This document shows, piece after piece, positions 34,155 to 42,930 of a DNA stretch of 64,000 nucleotides. The stretch lies in NCBI RefSeq assembly GCF_025907915.1, contig NZ_JAPAAF010000019.1, positions 1-64,000 on the forward strand, in the 5' to 3' direction. Source of the DNA: Gaoshiqia sediminis. GTDB lineage: Bacteria; Bacteroidota; Bacteroidia; Bacteroidales; Prolixibacteraceae. The notes under the pieces were generated by a model. That model searched no databases, was not told the origin of the DNA, and worked only from the letters and a program-made list of their open reading frames with translations. The position numbers were made by a program, and so were the translations under genes. The first letter of the stretch is position 1. The number at the start of each line of letters is the position of its first letter.

Positions 34155-35054
34155 ATGAACAAGGACCGGATTAAAGGATATCTTTTTGCCGTAATAGCTA
34201 CGGTAACTTTTTCCAATATCTATATTTTCAGCAAAGCAGCACTGAACGAGGTTCATCTGGTCCAGTTCGGGTTGTACTGGTTTTTCATTGCCCTGTTGCT
34301 CAATGGCGCCTGGTTGCTGAAAAGCGGTCATGGGAAACAACTGTTCAGCCTTTCGGGCAAGCAATACCGGATATTGCTAATCCTGGGCATCCTCGAGATA
34401 CTGACCACAACATCTTTTTTCCTTTCCATAAAGATCATTCCTGACCCAGCCGTTACTTCATTTTTGGGCAATTTTTACCCGGTCATTTTAACGGGAATGG
34501 GTATTCTTTTTCTGAATGAACGGTTCTCGTGGCTCGAAGGTATGGGTGGGTTATTCGCGTTGGCGGGAGCATTTATCATCAGTTACCAGGGGGGCACCAG
34601 CCTGGCTGATCTGTTTATTCCGGGAACCGGAGTGGTATTGATCAACGCCATTTTTGCGTCGGTGGCTTCGCTGGTGGTGAAAGTGAACGTTCGCAACATG
34701 TCGCCTGAACTGATGAATACCAACCGTTCGCTATGGCTATTTGTGTATGCGCTTATTGCGATCCTGGTAAGCGGACAACCGCTTGAAATACCTGGACCGG
34801 CCTTGCTGAATATTGCATTGGGGGCCACGCTGGGCGATTTTATCGGCATTCTCACCATTTACTACTCGTTCCGGTACATCGAGGTTTCCAAATCCAGCAT
34901 TGTGCAAAGCCTGAAAGGTATTTTCGTGCTGGCGGGAAGCTACCTGTACTTCAAAACCCTGCCGCTGGAGCACCAGCTTGCCGGAGGTTTTCTCACGGTT
35001 ATCGGCGTGTTCTTTATTTCGGTGGCCAAAACCCGGTTGTTTGCCCGGAAGTAG
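34155..35054 (+). CDS. EamA-family (drug/metabolite) transporter
   Basis: This 299-residue permease of the DMT superfamily has ten predicted transmembrane segments in two EamA repeats (about residues 8-140 and 155-295). Typical features are the N-terminal IKGYLFAVIATVTFSNIYIF and the second-repeat KSSIVQSLKGIFVLAGSYLYF. Substrates of this family range from amino acids to nucleobases and cannot be predicted here. It is followed 89 bases downstream by the acpH-like gene on the same strand. Confidence 0.88.
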   Translation: MNKDRIKGYLFAVIATVTFSNIYIFSKAALNEVHLVQFGLYWFFIALLLNGAWLLKSGHGKQLFSLSGKQYRILLILGILEILTTTSFFLSIKIIPDPAVTSFLGNFYPVILTGMGILFLNERFSWLEGMGGLFALAGAFIISYQGGTSLADLFIPGTGVVLINAIFASVASLVVKVNVRNMSPELMNTNRSLWLFVYALIAILVSGQPLEIPGPALLNIALGATLGDFIGILTIYYSFRYIEVSKSSIVQSLKGIFVLAGSYLYFKTLPLEHQLAGGFLTVIGVFFISVAKTRLFARK

Positions 35055-35143
35055 TTCTTTTTGAAGCCGCATAATCCGTGTTGTGGGCGATGGTTTTTTA
35101 ACTGGATGAACGATGTCGGTTCCAAAATTGTTTATTTTGCAGG

Positions 35144-35773
35144 ATGAACTTTCTGGCACATTTATACTTATCGGGCGAGTCGGACGAACTAATTCTCGGG
35201 AATTTTATCGGCGATTATGTGAAGGGGCAGCAATATCTGAATTACAGAGAAGATGTGCAACGGGGTATTTTGCTTCATCGCCGCATCGATTCGTTTACCG
35301 ATAATCATCAGCTGGTAAGGCAGTGCGCCAGGCGTTTTCAACCTTCGTACGGGCGATATGCCGGTATTGTCACCGATGTGGTTTTCGACCATTTCCTGGC
35401 AAAATACTGGAGTGCTTATTCGGTTTATACCCTACGCCAGTTTTCGAAACACGTCCATGCTGTTTTGTTGTCCAACTTCATTCAATTACCGAGCCGCGTG
35501 AAAGGCTTTTTGCCCTTTTTTATTCAGCACCGGCGATTGGAATCGTATGCCCATGCTGAGGGAATTCGGCAGTCGCTTGAGATTATGGGGAGGCGCACCA
35601 GTTTGCCCGAGCAAACCGATTTTGCCATGCAGGTGCTCACCGATGAGTTTGGTTTGATCCGGGAAGAGTTTGAAGCATTCTTCTCCGAGCTTGTTTATTT
35701 TTCGGAGAATACCTTCGGGGTGGAAATAAAAAAGCCCGTTACACACGGGCTTTGGGCTGATAATGTACTTTAA
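35144..35773 (+). CDS. acyl carrier protein phosphodiesterase (AcpH-like)
   Basis: This 209-residue protein begins with NFLAHLYLS and continues GNFIGDYVKG and GILLHRRIDSFTD, the family signature with the metal-binding His and Asp residues of AcpH, which removes the 4'-phosphopantetheine of acyl carrier protein. The last 35 bases overlap the convergent kamA-like gene. The final residues (after about EIKKPVTHG) are encoded by the kamA terminator hairpin, so the C-terminus may be a recent extension. Bacteroidota copies are usually annotated as ACP phosphodiesterase, but few have been tested. Confidence 0.85.
   Translation: MNFLAHLYLSGESDELILGNFIGDYVKGQQYLNYREDVQRGILLHRRIDSFTDNHQLVRQCARRFQPSYGRYAGIVTDVVFDHFLAKYWSAYSVYTLRQFSKHVHAVLLSNFIQLPSRVKGFLPFFIQHRRLESYAHAEGIRQSLEIMGRRTSLPEQTDFAMQVLTDEFGLIREEFEAFFSELVYFSENTFGVEIKKPVTHGLWADNVL
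35724..35753 (-). terminator. kamA terminator embedded in the acpH coding sequence
   Basis: A perfect 9-bp stem AAAGCCCGT/ACGGGCTTT (35731-35739 with 35745-35753) with a 5-base loop is followed on the minus strand by a T-rich tract. The kamA stop codon (35739-35741) lies at the start of the loop. On the plus strand the same bases encode the C-terminal residues of the acpH-like protein. Confidence 0.75.
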
Positions 35774-37055
35774 GGTCGGCTTTTTCAAAGAAAAATTGCT
35801 CTTCGCCAAAAGCAGGTTCCAGATCATCCAGCCAGATGGCATCGGGATTGTACCGGGCAAAGAACGGGCGTGAGACCCAGTCGGGGTTGCGGCCCTGTAA
35901 AAAGTTCAGTACGAAAACTTTCTCACCTTTCACTTTCTGCGTACCAACAATCTGTATTTTTCCGGGGGCGCACGACATGGACGGGCCGCGCACCGTACGG
36001 CAAATGCCACTTACCTGTTGAATGGCTTTTTGATAAATCTGCCAGGCTTCTTCCAACGTTACGGCAAAGTAGTCTTGTGCGCCGGTGTTGCGTGCCACAA
36101 ACATGTAGTAGGGGATGATGCCCTGATTCACTTCCTCACGCCACAGTTTTGCCCAAATATCCGGATCGGCGTTGATGTGTTTTAGTAAAGGGGATTGGGC
36201 CCGGATTTGGACTCCGGCTGCCCGTAAATTGCCGATGGCTTTACGGACGGCTTTGGTTTCCAACGCACGGGGATGGTTAAAATGAGCCATCAAGGCGATG
36301 TTGATGCCGCGCTTTTTCATTTTCTCGAAAAGACGGAGCAACTCGCCGGCATCCTTGTCTTCGGTAAAACGATAGGGCCAATAGGTTAGCGCTTTGGTCC
36401 CAATGCGGATGGTTTTAATATGATCCAAGCCAGCATCCAGGATGGCATCAAAATAATGCTCAAAAATGCGGGTGGACATCACGGCCGGATCTCCGCCGGT
36501 CATAAGTACGTCGGTAATTTCGGGGTGCTGTTTCAGATATCTGACCAACAGGTCAGCTTCTTTCATGGCAAACTTAAAGCTGTTCAAAGCAAACTGGGGC
36601 CAACGGAAACAGAACGTGCAGTACGCATGGCAAGTTTGTCCCTGCGAGGGGAAGAACAGCATGGTTTCGCGGTACTTGTGCTGAATGCCGTTCAGTCGGA
36701 TGCCGTCCATGATGGGTACATTACTTTCCTGCCCGGCCGGGTTCGGGTTCAATTGCAGCCTGATTTCATCAATGGCTTTTTTCAGTTTGGCTTTGTCGGC
36801 ATTGGATTTCAGAAGATGTGCAATACGTTGAAACCGGTCTTCCGAGAGCATTCCGCGCTGCGGAAAGTTCAGAATAAAAAACGGGTCGTCTTCAAAATCG
36901 TCCCAATCGATCAACTGATCAATGATGTAATTGCTGACTTTGAAGGGTAAAACGGTCCCAACAACTTCAATGACAAACTTTTGTTCCTCACTGAGTTTGT
37001 CAATTTGCGGGATTTCCCGGAAATTGCTGAGTGTATAAGAACGATATTTATGCAT
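35739..37055 (-). CDS. KamA-family radical SAM protein (lysine 2,3-aminomutase-like)
   Basis: This 438-residue radical SAM/PLP-type enzyme has the [4Fe-4S]-SAM motif CxxxCxxC at C142/C146/C149 (CHAYCTFCFRW), TGGDPAVMS after it and a KamA-type core. Members are lysine 2,3-aminomutase, glutamate 2,3-aminomutase and EpmB, which makes beta-lysine for EF-P. The ATG at 37055 is chosen because upstream residues are not family-like. At 438 residues it is longer than EpmB (about 340), so a free amino acid aminomutase or an unassigned subgroup is likely. No lysine-fermentation genes flank it. Confidence 0.85.
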   Translation of the reverse strand: MHKYRSYTLSNFREIPQIDKLSEEQKFVIEVVGTVLPFKVSNYIIDQLIDWDDFEDDPFFILNFPQRGMLSEDRFQRIAHLLKSNADKAKLKKAIDEIRLQLNPNPAGQESNVPIMDGIRLNGIQHKYRETMLFFPSQGQTCHAYCTFCFRWPQFALNSFKFAMKEADLLVRYLKQHPEITDVLMTGGDPAVMSTRIFEHYFDAILDAGLDHIKTIRIGTKALTYWPYRFTEDKDAGELLRLFEKMKKRGINIALMAHFNHPRALETKAVRKAIGNLRAAGVQIRAQSPLLKHINADPDIWAKLWREEVNQGIIPYYMFVARNTGAQDYFAVTLEEAWQIYQKAIQQVSGICRTVRGPSMSCAPGKIQIVGTQKVKGEKVFVLNFLQGRNPDWVSRPFFARYNPDAIWLDDLEPAFGEEQFFFEKADLKVHYQPKARV

Positions 37056-37238
37056 AACTTTAGTTTTTGCGTAACATTCCACCTGGTAGATGATCATGTA
37101 AAAACTGGGGTTGGTCTTAAGCGCGCCACCTAAAAAACATGACATCTGTTTGCTTTTTCCCCACAATTCGTAAAAGCAGCTTAAAGATACGAAAAATAAG
37201 CCGGATGGGGAAATTTTGCGGGGTGTCGTAGAGGCATG

Positions 37239-38666
37239 TCAATGGCTCAATTTTTCCATCCGGCTGGCATCCAGTCGTAAAAAGATGAAAAGTAAAATGG
37301 TGAATGACCAGAGTGATGAGCCACCATAGCTAAAAAACGGAAGCGGAATACCAATAACCGGTACCAGGCCTATCGTCATTCCTACGTTTATGGCAATGTG
37401 GAAAAACAGGATGCTGGCTACGCTGTAGCCATACACCCGGCTGAATACGGAGCGTTGCCGTTCGGCCAGTACAACCAGCCGGAGCAATAAGGCCAGAAAC
37501 AGCAGCAGAATGGTAGTTGTACCCAAAAATCCCCATTCTTCACCCACTGTGCAGAAAATGAAATCGGTACTTTGCTCGGGCACAAAGTCAAACTTGGTTT
37601 GAGTGCCATTCAGAAAACCCTTGCCGGAGAAACCGCCTGACCCAATGGCAATTTTAGATTGGTTGACGTTATATCCTACGCCCAGCGGGTCGGACTGAAT
37701 ACCTAACAGTTCGTTGATTCGGGCTTGTTGATGGGGCTCCAGTACTTCATTGAATACATAATCTACAGAAAAGGTCATGAAAACAAGCAGGATATAAAGT
37801 CCGGGGATGACCAGCGTTTGTTTCAGCATTTTGCGGTATGCAAACAGGGTGAATATGGCTGTAGAGAGGACGGAGGAAACAAGCAATAAATCTGTGTTTT
37901 CATATCCCAACTTCAATAAGTAATTTCCCAACCAAATGAGACCAAAAAAGGCAGTGTATATGGAGAGTCCTTTGATGCTTTCGGCCAACGATCGTTGAAA
38001 TAAGTAGTAGGCAACAAAAGCCGCCAGAGTCAGTACCAGGATGGTTGTTACCGGATCGAGCACAAGGGTCATGATAAACACAATGGCTATCAACAAGCCC
38101 AGAAACAGCACCACTCCCGACATTCCTTCGCGGTAAAGAACCAGCACGAAAACGCCAAACACTAGGGCTGAACCGGTATCATTCTGAAGGAAAATAAGTG
38201 CAACCGGCAAGAGCAGGATGCCCCCGATACCAGCCAGCGACTTGAAATTCTCCATCTTGAAGGTGTATGAACTGGTAAACCTGGCCAGCGCCAGGGCTGT
38301 GGTGAACTTGGCAAATTCAGCCGGCTGGATGGCAAAACCGCCAATCTGGAACCAAGCCCTGGCTCCCTTAACTTCCGAGCCGAAAAACAGGATGCCTACC
38401 AACAGTAAAATGGTGGCCCCGTAAAAAACATAGGCAAACGATACGTAAAATTTACTGTCGAAGATCAGCAGGGTGGCGGCGAGGACAAATGCCGCCGTTA
38501 TCCACAGCAACTGTTTTCCGTAGCGCTGGCTCATGTCGAGAATGCTGCTGTGCTCTTCGTTGTACACGGCTGCATAAATATTGATCCATCCCATGAATAC
38601 CAACAGCACGTACAAGCTGATGGTCAGCCAGTCCAGATTTGCCCATATATTATTTCTGCTTGCCAC
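37239..38666 (-). CDS. rodA: RodA, SEDS peptidoglycan glycosyltransferase
   Basis: RodA polymerises glycan strands for lateral wall growth together with PBP2. This 475-residue SEDS protein has SEDS signatures in the C-terminal half, QSKIAIGSGGFSGKGFLNGTQTKFDFVPEQSTDFIF and PFFSYGGSS, and an N-terminal multi-helix part. It is about 100 residues longer than the 370-residue E. coli protein owing to a hydrophobic insertion of about four helices at roughly 205-310. Translation starts at a GTG one base after the mrdA stop. It is the last gene of the elongation operon. Confidence 0.93.
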   Translation of the reverse strand: MASRNNIWANLDWLTISLYVLLVFMGWINIYAAVYNEEHSSILDMSQRYGKQLLWITAAFVLAATLLIFDSKFYVSFAYVFYGATILLLVGILFFGSEVKGARAWFQIGGFAIQPAEFAKFTTALALARFTSSYTFKMENFKSLAGIGGILLLPVALIFLQNDTGSALVFGVFVLVLYREGMSGVVLFLGLLIAIVFIMTLVLDPVTTILVLTLAAFVAYYLFQRSLAESIKGLSIYTAFFGLIWLGNYLLKLGYENTDLLLVSSVLSTAIFTLFAYRKMLKQTLVIPGLYILLVFMTFSVDYVFNEVLEPHQQARINELLGIQSDPLGVGYNVNQSKIAIGSGGFSGKGFLNGTQTKFDFVPEQSTDFIFCTVGEEWGFLGTTTILLLFLALLLRLVVLAERQRSVFSRVYGYSVASILFFHIAINVGMTIGLVPVIGIPLPFFSYGGSSLWSFTILLFIFLRLDASRMEKLSH

Positions 38667-38667
38667 T

Positions 38668-40494
38668 CTATTTGGGTTGATTTGGGTTTAACAAATTGGA
38701 GTCGAACATGCGTTGCTCCAGCAGCTTTCGGGAAGGTGAGCCGATCGAGTCGTTCAGGTATTTTTCGATCAACAAACTGGCAATGGGAGCAGCGTGGCGT
38801 GCCCCCCATACCCCAAATTCCACAAAAACAGCGATGGCAATTTGAGGATTATCTTTCGGGGCAAAGGCAATGAAGGCCGAGTGGTCGGATCCATGCGGGT
38901 TCTGAATTGTGCCGGTTTTTCCGCAAATTTCGATGCCTTCAACATGTGCTGTATAGCGCGTATTGGTCTGATCGACCACTTGTTGCATTCCCTCTATGAC
39001 GGATTCGAAATGTTCGGGCGCCACTGTGGTGTTTTTCCGTTGGAATGCCAGCCGGTGCGTTTCTCCTTCTTTTTCGGATACCGAACGGATCAGGTGGGGC
39101 TCGATGTAATAACCTCTGTTGGCGATGGTAGCAGCCAGGTTGGCCATTTGTAATGGCGTCAGAATGATTTCACCTTGCCCGATAGAGAGGGAGCGGACGG
39201 TAAGTGCATTCCAGCGGTTTTTGCCAAAATACCGGTCGTAGTACGAAGATGCCGGAATATTACCGGATGACTGTCCCAAAAATTCTTTACCTAAGGGCTC
39301 CCCAAGGCCAAAGCTCAATACATGTGAGCGCCAGGCATTGTACCCATCCTCCGCTTTTCGGTATTTTTGGATGGTGGCCCTAAAAGTATTCCAGAAGTAG
39401 GGGTTGCATGATTCGCGGATAGCCCCTTTCAACGCGATCGGCGATTCGTGAAAGTGGGTGCAGCGAATTGGGCTGGAGGCCGTTCCGTTACAGGTAACAG
39501 CAGTATATTCGCTAATCACACCTTCTTGTAAGGCAATCAGCGCGTTTAAGGTTTTGAAGGTTGATCCCGGCGAATAGGCTGCTGAAATGGCCCGGTTGGT
39601 GAGCGGTTTCAGGGTGTCCCGCAGCAATATCTGATAATTGGCGCTGCGTTCCCGGCCCACTAATAGATTTGGGTCGTAGCTAGGCCCGCTGTAAAAACTA
39701 AGGATTTCGCCGGTTTTGGGTTCAATGGCCACCACGGCTCCCCGTTTGTTTTGCATTAATTGTTCTGCGTAGCGTTGCAGCTCACTGTCGATCGTCGAAA
39801 CCAGGTTTTGTCCAAGCACCGCTACGGTATCACTGAGTCCTTCCAGATAGGCTCCTTTCAGCCGGTTGTGCACATCTACCAGGAAAAAATTCACACCTTT
39901 CCGTCCGCGTAGTTCTTTTTCGTAAGCACGCTCCAGTCCTGTCACACCAATGTAGTCGCCTTGCGAATAATACTTATCTTTTTGGATAGCAGAGCGGTCA
40001 ACCTCACCTACATAGCCAAGCATGTGTGCCGCAATTTTTTGGGGGTATTCGCGCAGGGTTCGCGATTGGACAAAGAAGCCCGGAAATTTAAAAAGCTTTT
40101 CCTGCAGCACAGCGTAGCCCTCGGGCGATAATTGCTTAATGACTACCGAGGGTTTGTAGCGGGAATATTTCTTTGCTTTATTGAGTCCGTCTATCAATTC
40201 GGCCTTTTCAATTTTTAGGATTTCGCAAAATTGCGTCGTGTCGAAAGGAGCCATTTCGCGCGGGGTGACCAATAAGTCATAAGCCGCTTTGTTGTAAACC
40301 AGTAGCTTACCATTGCGGTCGTAAATCAGTCCGCGGGCGGGGTAGTTGATTACGCGCCGGAGCACGTTTTGTGTGGCGTATTGCTTGTACGAACTGTCCA
40401 GCACCTGAAGGGTGAATAGTCTAATGATAAAGATCAGGACAATAACAACAAAGATAGCCCCCAGAATATATTTTCGTCTGGCAAATTTGTCCAC
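38668..40494 (-). CDS. mrdA: penicillin-binding protein 2 (transpeptidase of the elongasome)
   Basis: This 608-residue class B PBP crosslinks peptidoglycan during elongation with RodA. It has one N-terminal transmembrane helix (about 10-30), a pedestal domain with RGLIYDRNGK, and the transpeptidase domain with the SxxK motif STFK (311-314), an SCN-type motif in RESCNPYFWN and the KTGT box in CGKTGTIQNPHG. It starts with GTG at 40494, six bases after the mreD stop, and ends one base before rodA. The order mreBCD-mrdA-rodA is the standard elongation cluster. Confidence 0.96.
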   Translation of the reverse strand: MDKFARRKYILGAIFVVIVLIFIIRLFTLQVLDSSYKQYATQNVLRRVINYPARGLIYDRNGKLLVYNKAAYDLLVTPREMAPFDTTQFCEILKIEKAELIDGLNKAKKYSRYKPSVVIKQLSPEGYAVLQEKLFKFPGFFVQSRTLREYPQKIAAHMLGYVGEVDRSAIQKDKYYSQGDYIGVTGLERAYEKELRGRKGVNFFLVDVHNRLKGAYLEGLSDTVAVLGQNLVSTIDSELQRYAEQLMQNKRGAVVAIEPKTGEILSFYSGPSYDPNLLVGRERSANYQILLRDTLKPLTNRAISAAYSPGSTFKTLNALIALQEGVISEYTAVTCNGTASSPIRCTHFHESPIALKGAIRESCNPYFWNTFRATIQKYRKAEDGYNAWRSHVLSFGLGEPLGKEFLGQSSGNIPASSYYDRYFGKNRWNALTVRSLSIGQGEIILTPLQMANLAATIANRGYYIEPHLIRSVSEKEGETHRLAFQRKNTTVAPEHFESVIEGMQQVVDQTNTRYTAHVEGIEICGKTGTIQNPHGSDHSAFIAFAPKDNPQIAIAVFVEFGVWGARHAAPIASLLIEKYLNDSIGSPSRKLLEQRMFDSNLLNPNQPK

Positions 40495-40499
40495 TTCAA

Positions 40500-41006
40500 C
40501 TACTCCTTATAAATCAGATATTGGCTGATGATGATTAACACTAGGGTGAATGCCGAGCTCAATACACTACGGAAAAAGGTAAAGATAAATCCTTTCAGGG
40601 TAAAAACTTCAACATAAAACAGGAAGAAATGATGAGCCAGCACCAGAATCAGGGAATACTTGAAAAACCAGTGAAAACCCAAAGAACCCAAACGGGGGGG
40701 CGTGTTCAATTCGAGCACGTCGCGCGACGAAATAAGACGAATGACCGCGGGGCGGATAAATGCCAGAAAAGTCGTTGCTGAAGCGTGGATACCCGGGGTA
40801 TTGCTGAAGATATCTACATTCAGTCCCAATAAAAATCCTAAAATCAGCAACAAATATTTTGGAGTGTCAAAGGGCAGCAGCAGGATGAACAAGATGTACA
40901 GATACGGATTGATATACCCGCTGATCTGGATGTGGTTGAGCAGTAGCACCTGTAACAGGACCAGCACAACCCACATAATCACATATTTTCCGATCGCTTT
41001 ACTCAT
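40500..41006 (-). CDS. mreD: rod shape-determining protein MreD
   Basis: This 168-residue inner-membrane protein has about five hydrophobic segments and the usual MreD composition (LLNHIQISGYINPYLYILFILLLPF near the N-terminus). MreD links MreC with the elongation machinery. Its start overlaps the mreC 3' end by 8 bases and mrdA follows after 5 bases, so it sits inside a tightly packed operon. MreD is poorly conserved, so the call rests on position and topology. Confidence 0.87.
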   Translation of the reverse strand: MSKAIGKYVIMWVVLVLLQVLLLNHIQISGYINPYLYILFILLLPFDTPKYLLLILGFLLGLNVDIFSNTPGIHASATTFLAFIRPAVIRLISSRDVLELNTPPRLGSLGFHWFFKYSLILVLAHHFFLFYVEVFTLKGFIFTFFRSVLSSAFTLVLIIISQYLIYKE

Positions 41007-41826
41007 TCCGGTATTGCTGTTGCATGTTGTTCAACTCGTTTCGATGTTTGTTTTTAATGACTTCCACGTGGCTCAGATTGGCGAAGTTGGTGGTCAGTGT
41101 TACACTGATATCGTAAAAATTGTCTCCGCTTTGATAGGTAAAGTCATCAATCTGGCCAATGGGAATCCCTTCGGGAAAAACGGATGAATAGCCGCTGGTA
41201 ACAATTGTGTCGCCGATTGTCATCTCTACATGGAACGGGATTTCGTTAAGCGATGCTTTTTGATAGTTGAGGCCGTCCCAAGCCAATGAGCCAAAATAGT
41301 TGCTCGATTTTATTTTTGCCGAAACCCGCCAGCGTTTGTTCAAAATGGTAGGGCCGGTGGCGTAATGATCGCTTACCTGGGTGATGATGCCCACCACCCC
41401 GGTTGGACCAATAATGCCCATGTCGGGTTCCACACCATCCTTTCTTCCTTTGTTGAGCGTGATGTAATTGTATTGTTTGTTGAACGAGCTGTTGATTACT
41501 CGTGCCGGAATGAATTCGTATTGCACACTGTCGGTCGGGATGCTGTCCGCTTGCAGGGGGACCATCTCTCCAATAAATGTCTGAAGCTGGTTTCTCAGCC
41601 TGGCATTTTCGGCTGCCAGCTCGGCGTTGGTCTGTTTCAGGTTGAAAAAGCTGTAAACGGAATTGAACGATTCGTAAATGCTGGCCGTCACCCGGTTGCT
41701 CGAATTAAGAAACTGCACTTTTTGAAAATTGTTGTAATTCACAATCAGTACCAGTGATATGGATTCAAGTACCAGAAAAAGCAGAAAAAAATAATTCTGG
41801 GACAGAAATCGAAACAAACTTCTCAT
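40999..41826 (-). CDS. mreC: rod shape-determining protein MreC
   Basis: This 275-residue periplasmic scaffold protein has one N-terminal helix (about 9-27), a coiled coil (about 65-90, with TNAELAAENARLRNQL) and the two beta-rich MreC domains with GPTGVVGIITQVSDHYATGPTIL and the late GYSSVFPEGIPIG. It activates PBP2/RodA in other bacteria. It follows mreB after 32 bases and overlaps mreD by 8 bases. Confidence 0.93.
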   Translation of the reverse strand: MRSLFRFLSQNYFFLLFLVLESISLVLIVNYNNFQKVQFLNSSNRVTASIYESFNSVYSFFNLKQTNAELAAENARLRNQLQTFIGEMVPLQADSIPTDSVQYEFIPARVINSSFNKQYNYITLNKGRKDGVEPDMGIIGPTGVVGIITQVSDHYATGPTILNKRWRVSAKIKSSNYFGSLAWDGLNYQKASLNEIPFHVEMTIGDTIVTSGYSSVFPEGIPIGQIDDFTYQSGDNFYDISVTLTTNFANLSHVEVIKNKHRNELNNMQQQYRNE

Positions 41827-41858
41827 TTACAGGAAGGTTTGCCCCCTCCTGTTCAGGT

Positions 41859-42881
41859 TTACCTGATCAGGAAGGAGAATTTGTCAACATTTTTAAGGGC
41901 AATTCCGGTACCGCGTGCCACTGCCCGTAAAGGGTCTTCAGCCACACGGAAAGGAATGTTGATTTTTTCGGATAAACGCTTGTCGAGACCACGCAACAGG
42001 GCGCCACCGCCAGCCAGGTAAATCCCCTTGGTAACAATGTCCGAATAAAGTTCGGGCGGCGTTTGTTCCAGGGCGCTCAACACGGCCGTTTCAATTTTCG
42101 AAATGGATTTCTCCAGACAATGTGAAATCTCCTGGTACGAAACAGGCACCTCGATAGGCAATGCTGTCATCTGGTTGGGCCCTTGCACGATATAGTCGTT
42201 GGGCGGATTTTCGAGTTGCGAAAGCGCCGAACCCACGTTGATCTTGATTTCTTCGGCGGTGCGTTCACCAATTTTGATGTTGTGCTGGTGGCGCATATAC
42301 TCCATGATGTCTGCGGTCAGGTCGTCGCCGGCAATGCGGATCGATTTGTTGGTGACGATTCCGCCCAGCGAAATCACAGCGATTTCGGTTGTTCCCCCGC
42401 CAATGTCCACAATCATGTTGCCTTCGGGTGCTTCCACGTCCAGGCCAATGCCAATGGCGGCGGCCATGGGTTCGTAAATCATATATACTTCGCGTCCGCC
42501 GGCATGTTCGGACGAGTCGCGTACCGCACGTATCTCAACTTCGGTTGACCCCGATGGGATGCACACCACCATTTTCAGCGAGGGCGAGAACCATCGTGAT
42601 TTGGGGTTGATCATTTTAATCATGCCCCGGATCATCTGTTCGGCGGCGTTGAAGTCGGCAATTACACCATCGCGCAGGGGCCTGATGGTTTTCAGGTTGG
42701 CATGTGTTTTACCCTGCATCTGGCGAGCTTTCTCGCCAATGGCCACCAACTTCTCCGTCTTCAGGTCAATGGTTACCACCGAGGGTTCGTCCAGCACAAT
42801 TTTATCATTCTGAATGATGATTGTGTTGGCCGTTCCAAGGTCAATAGCAATTTCCTGGGTTAAAAACGAAAACAATCCCAT
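41859..42881 (-). CDS. mreB: actin homologue MreB
   Basis: MreB polymerises at the inner face of the membrane and guides lateral wall synthesis. The 340-residue ASKHA-fold protein shows the phosphate-1 motif AIDLGTANT (12-20), the conserved IGEKARQM, the second phosphate motif DIGGGTTEIAVIS and the adenosine motif GIYLAGGGALLRGL. Length and motifs are standard. It follows purH after 49 bases and leads mreC by 32 bases, so the elongation genes are probably read from the purH promoter at 44548 or a second promoter in the gap. Confidence 0.97.
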   Translation of the reverse strand: MGLFSFLTQEIAIDLGTANTIIIQNDKIVLDEPSVVTIDLKTEKLVAIGEKARQMQGKTHANLKTIRPLRDGVIADFNAAEQMIRGMIKMINPKSRWFSPSLKMVVCIPSGSTEVEIRAVRDSSEHAGGREVYMIYEPMAAAIGIGLDVEAPEGNMIVDIGGGTTEIAVISLGGIVTNKSIRIAGDDLTADIMEYMRHQHNIKIGERTAEEIKINVGSALSQLENPPNDYIVQGPNQMTALPIEVPVSYQEISHCLEKSISKIETAVLSALEQTPPELYSDIVTKGIYLAGGGALLRGLDKRLSEKINIPFRVAEDPLRAVARGTGIALKNVDKFSFLIR

Positions 42882-42930
42882 GTTTAATTCTCCTTCTATT
42901 TCCGGGTCCTTTTACAGACTTTCCTTTTTT

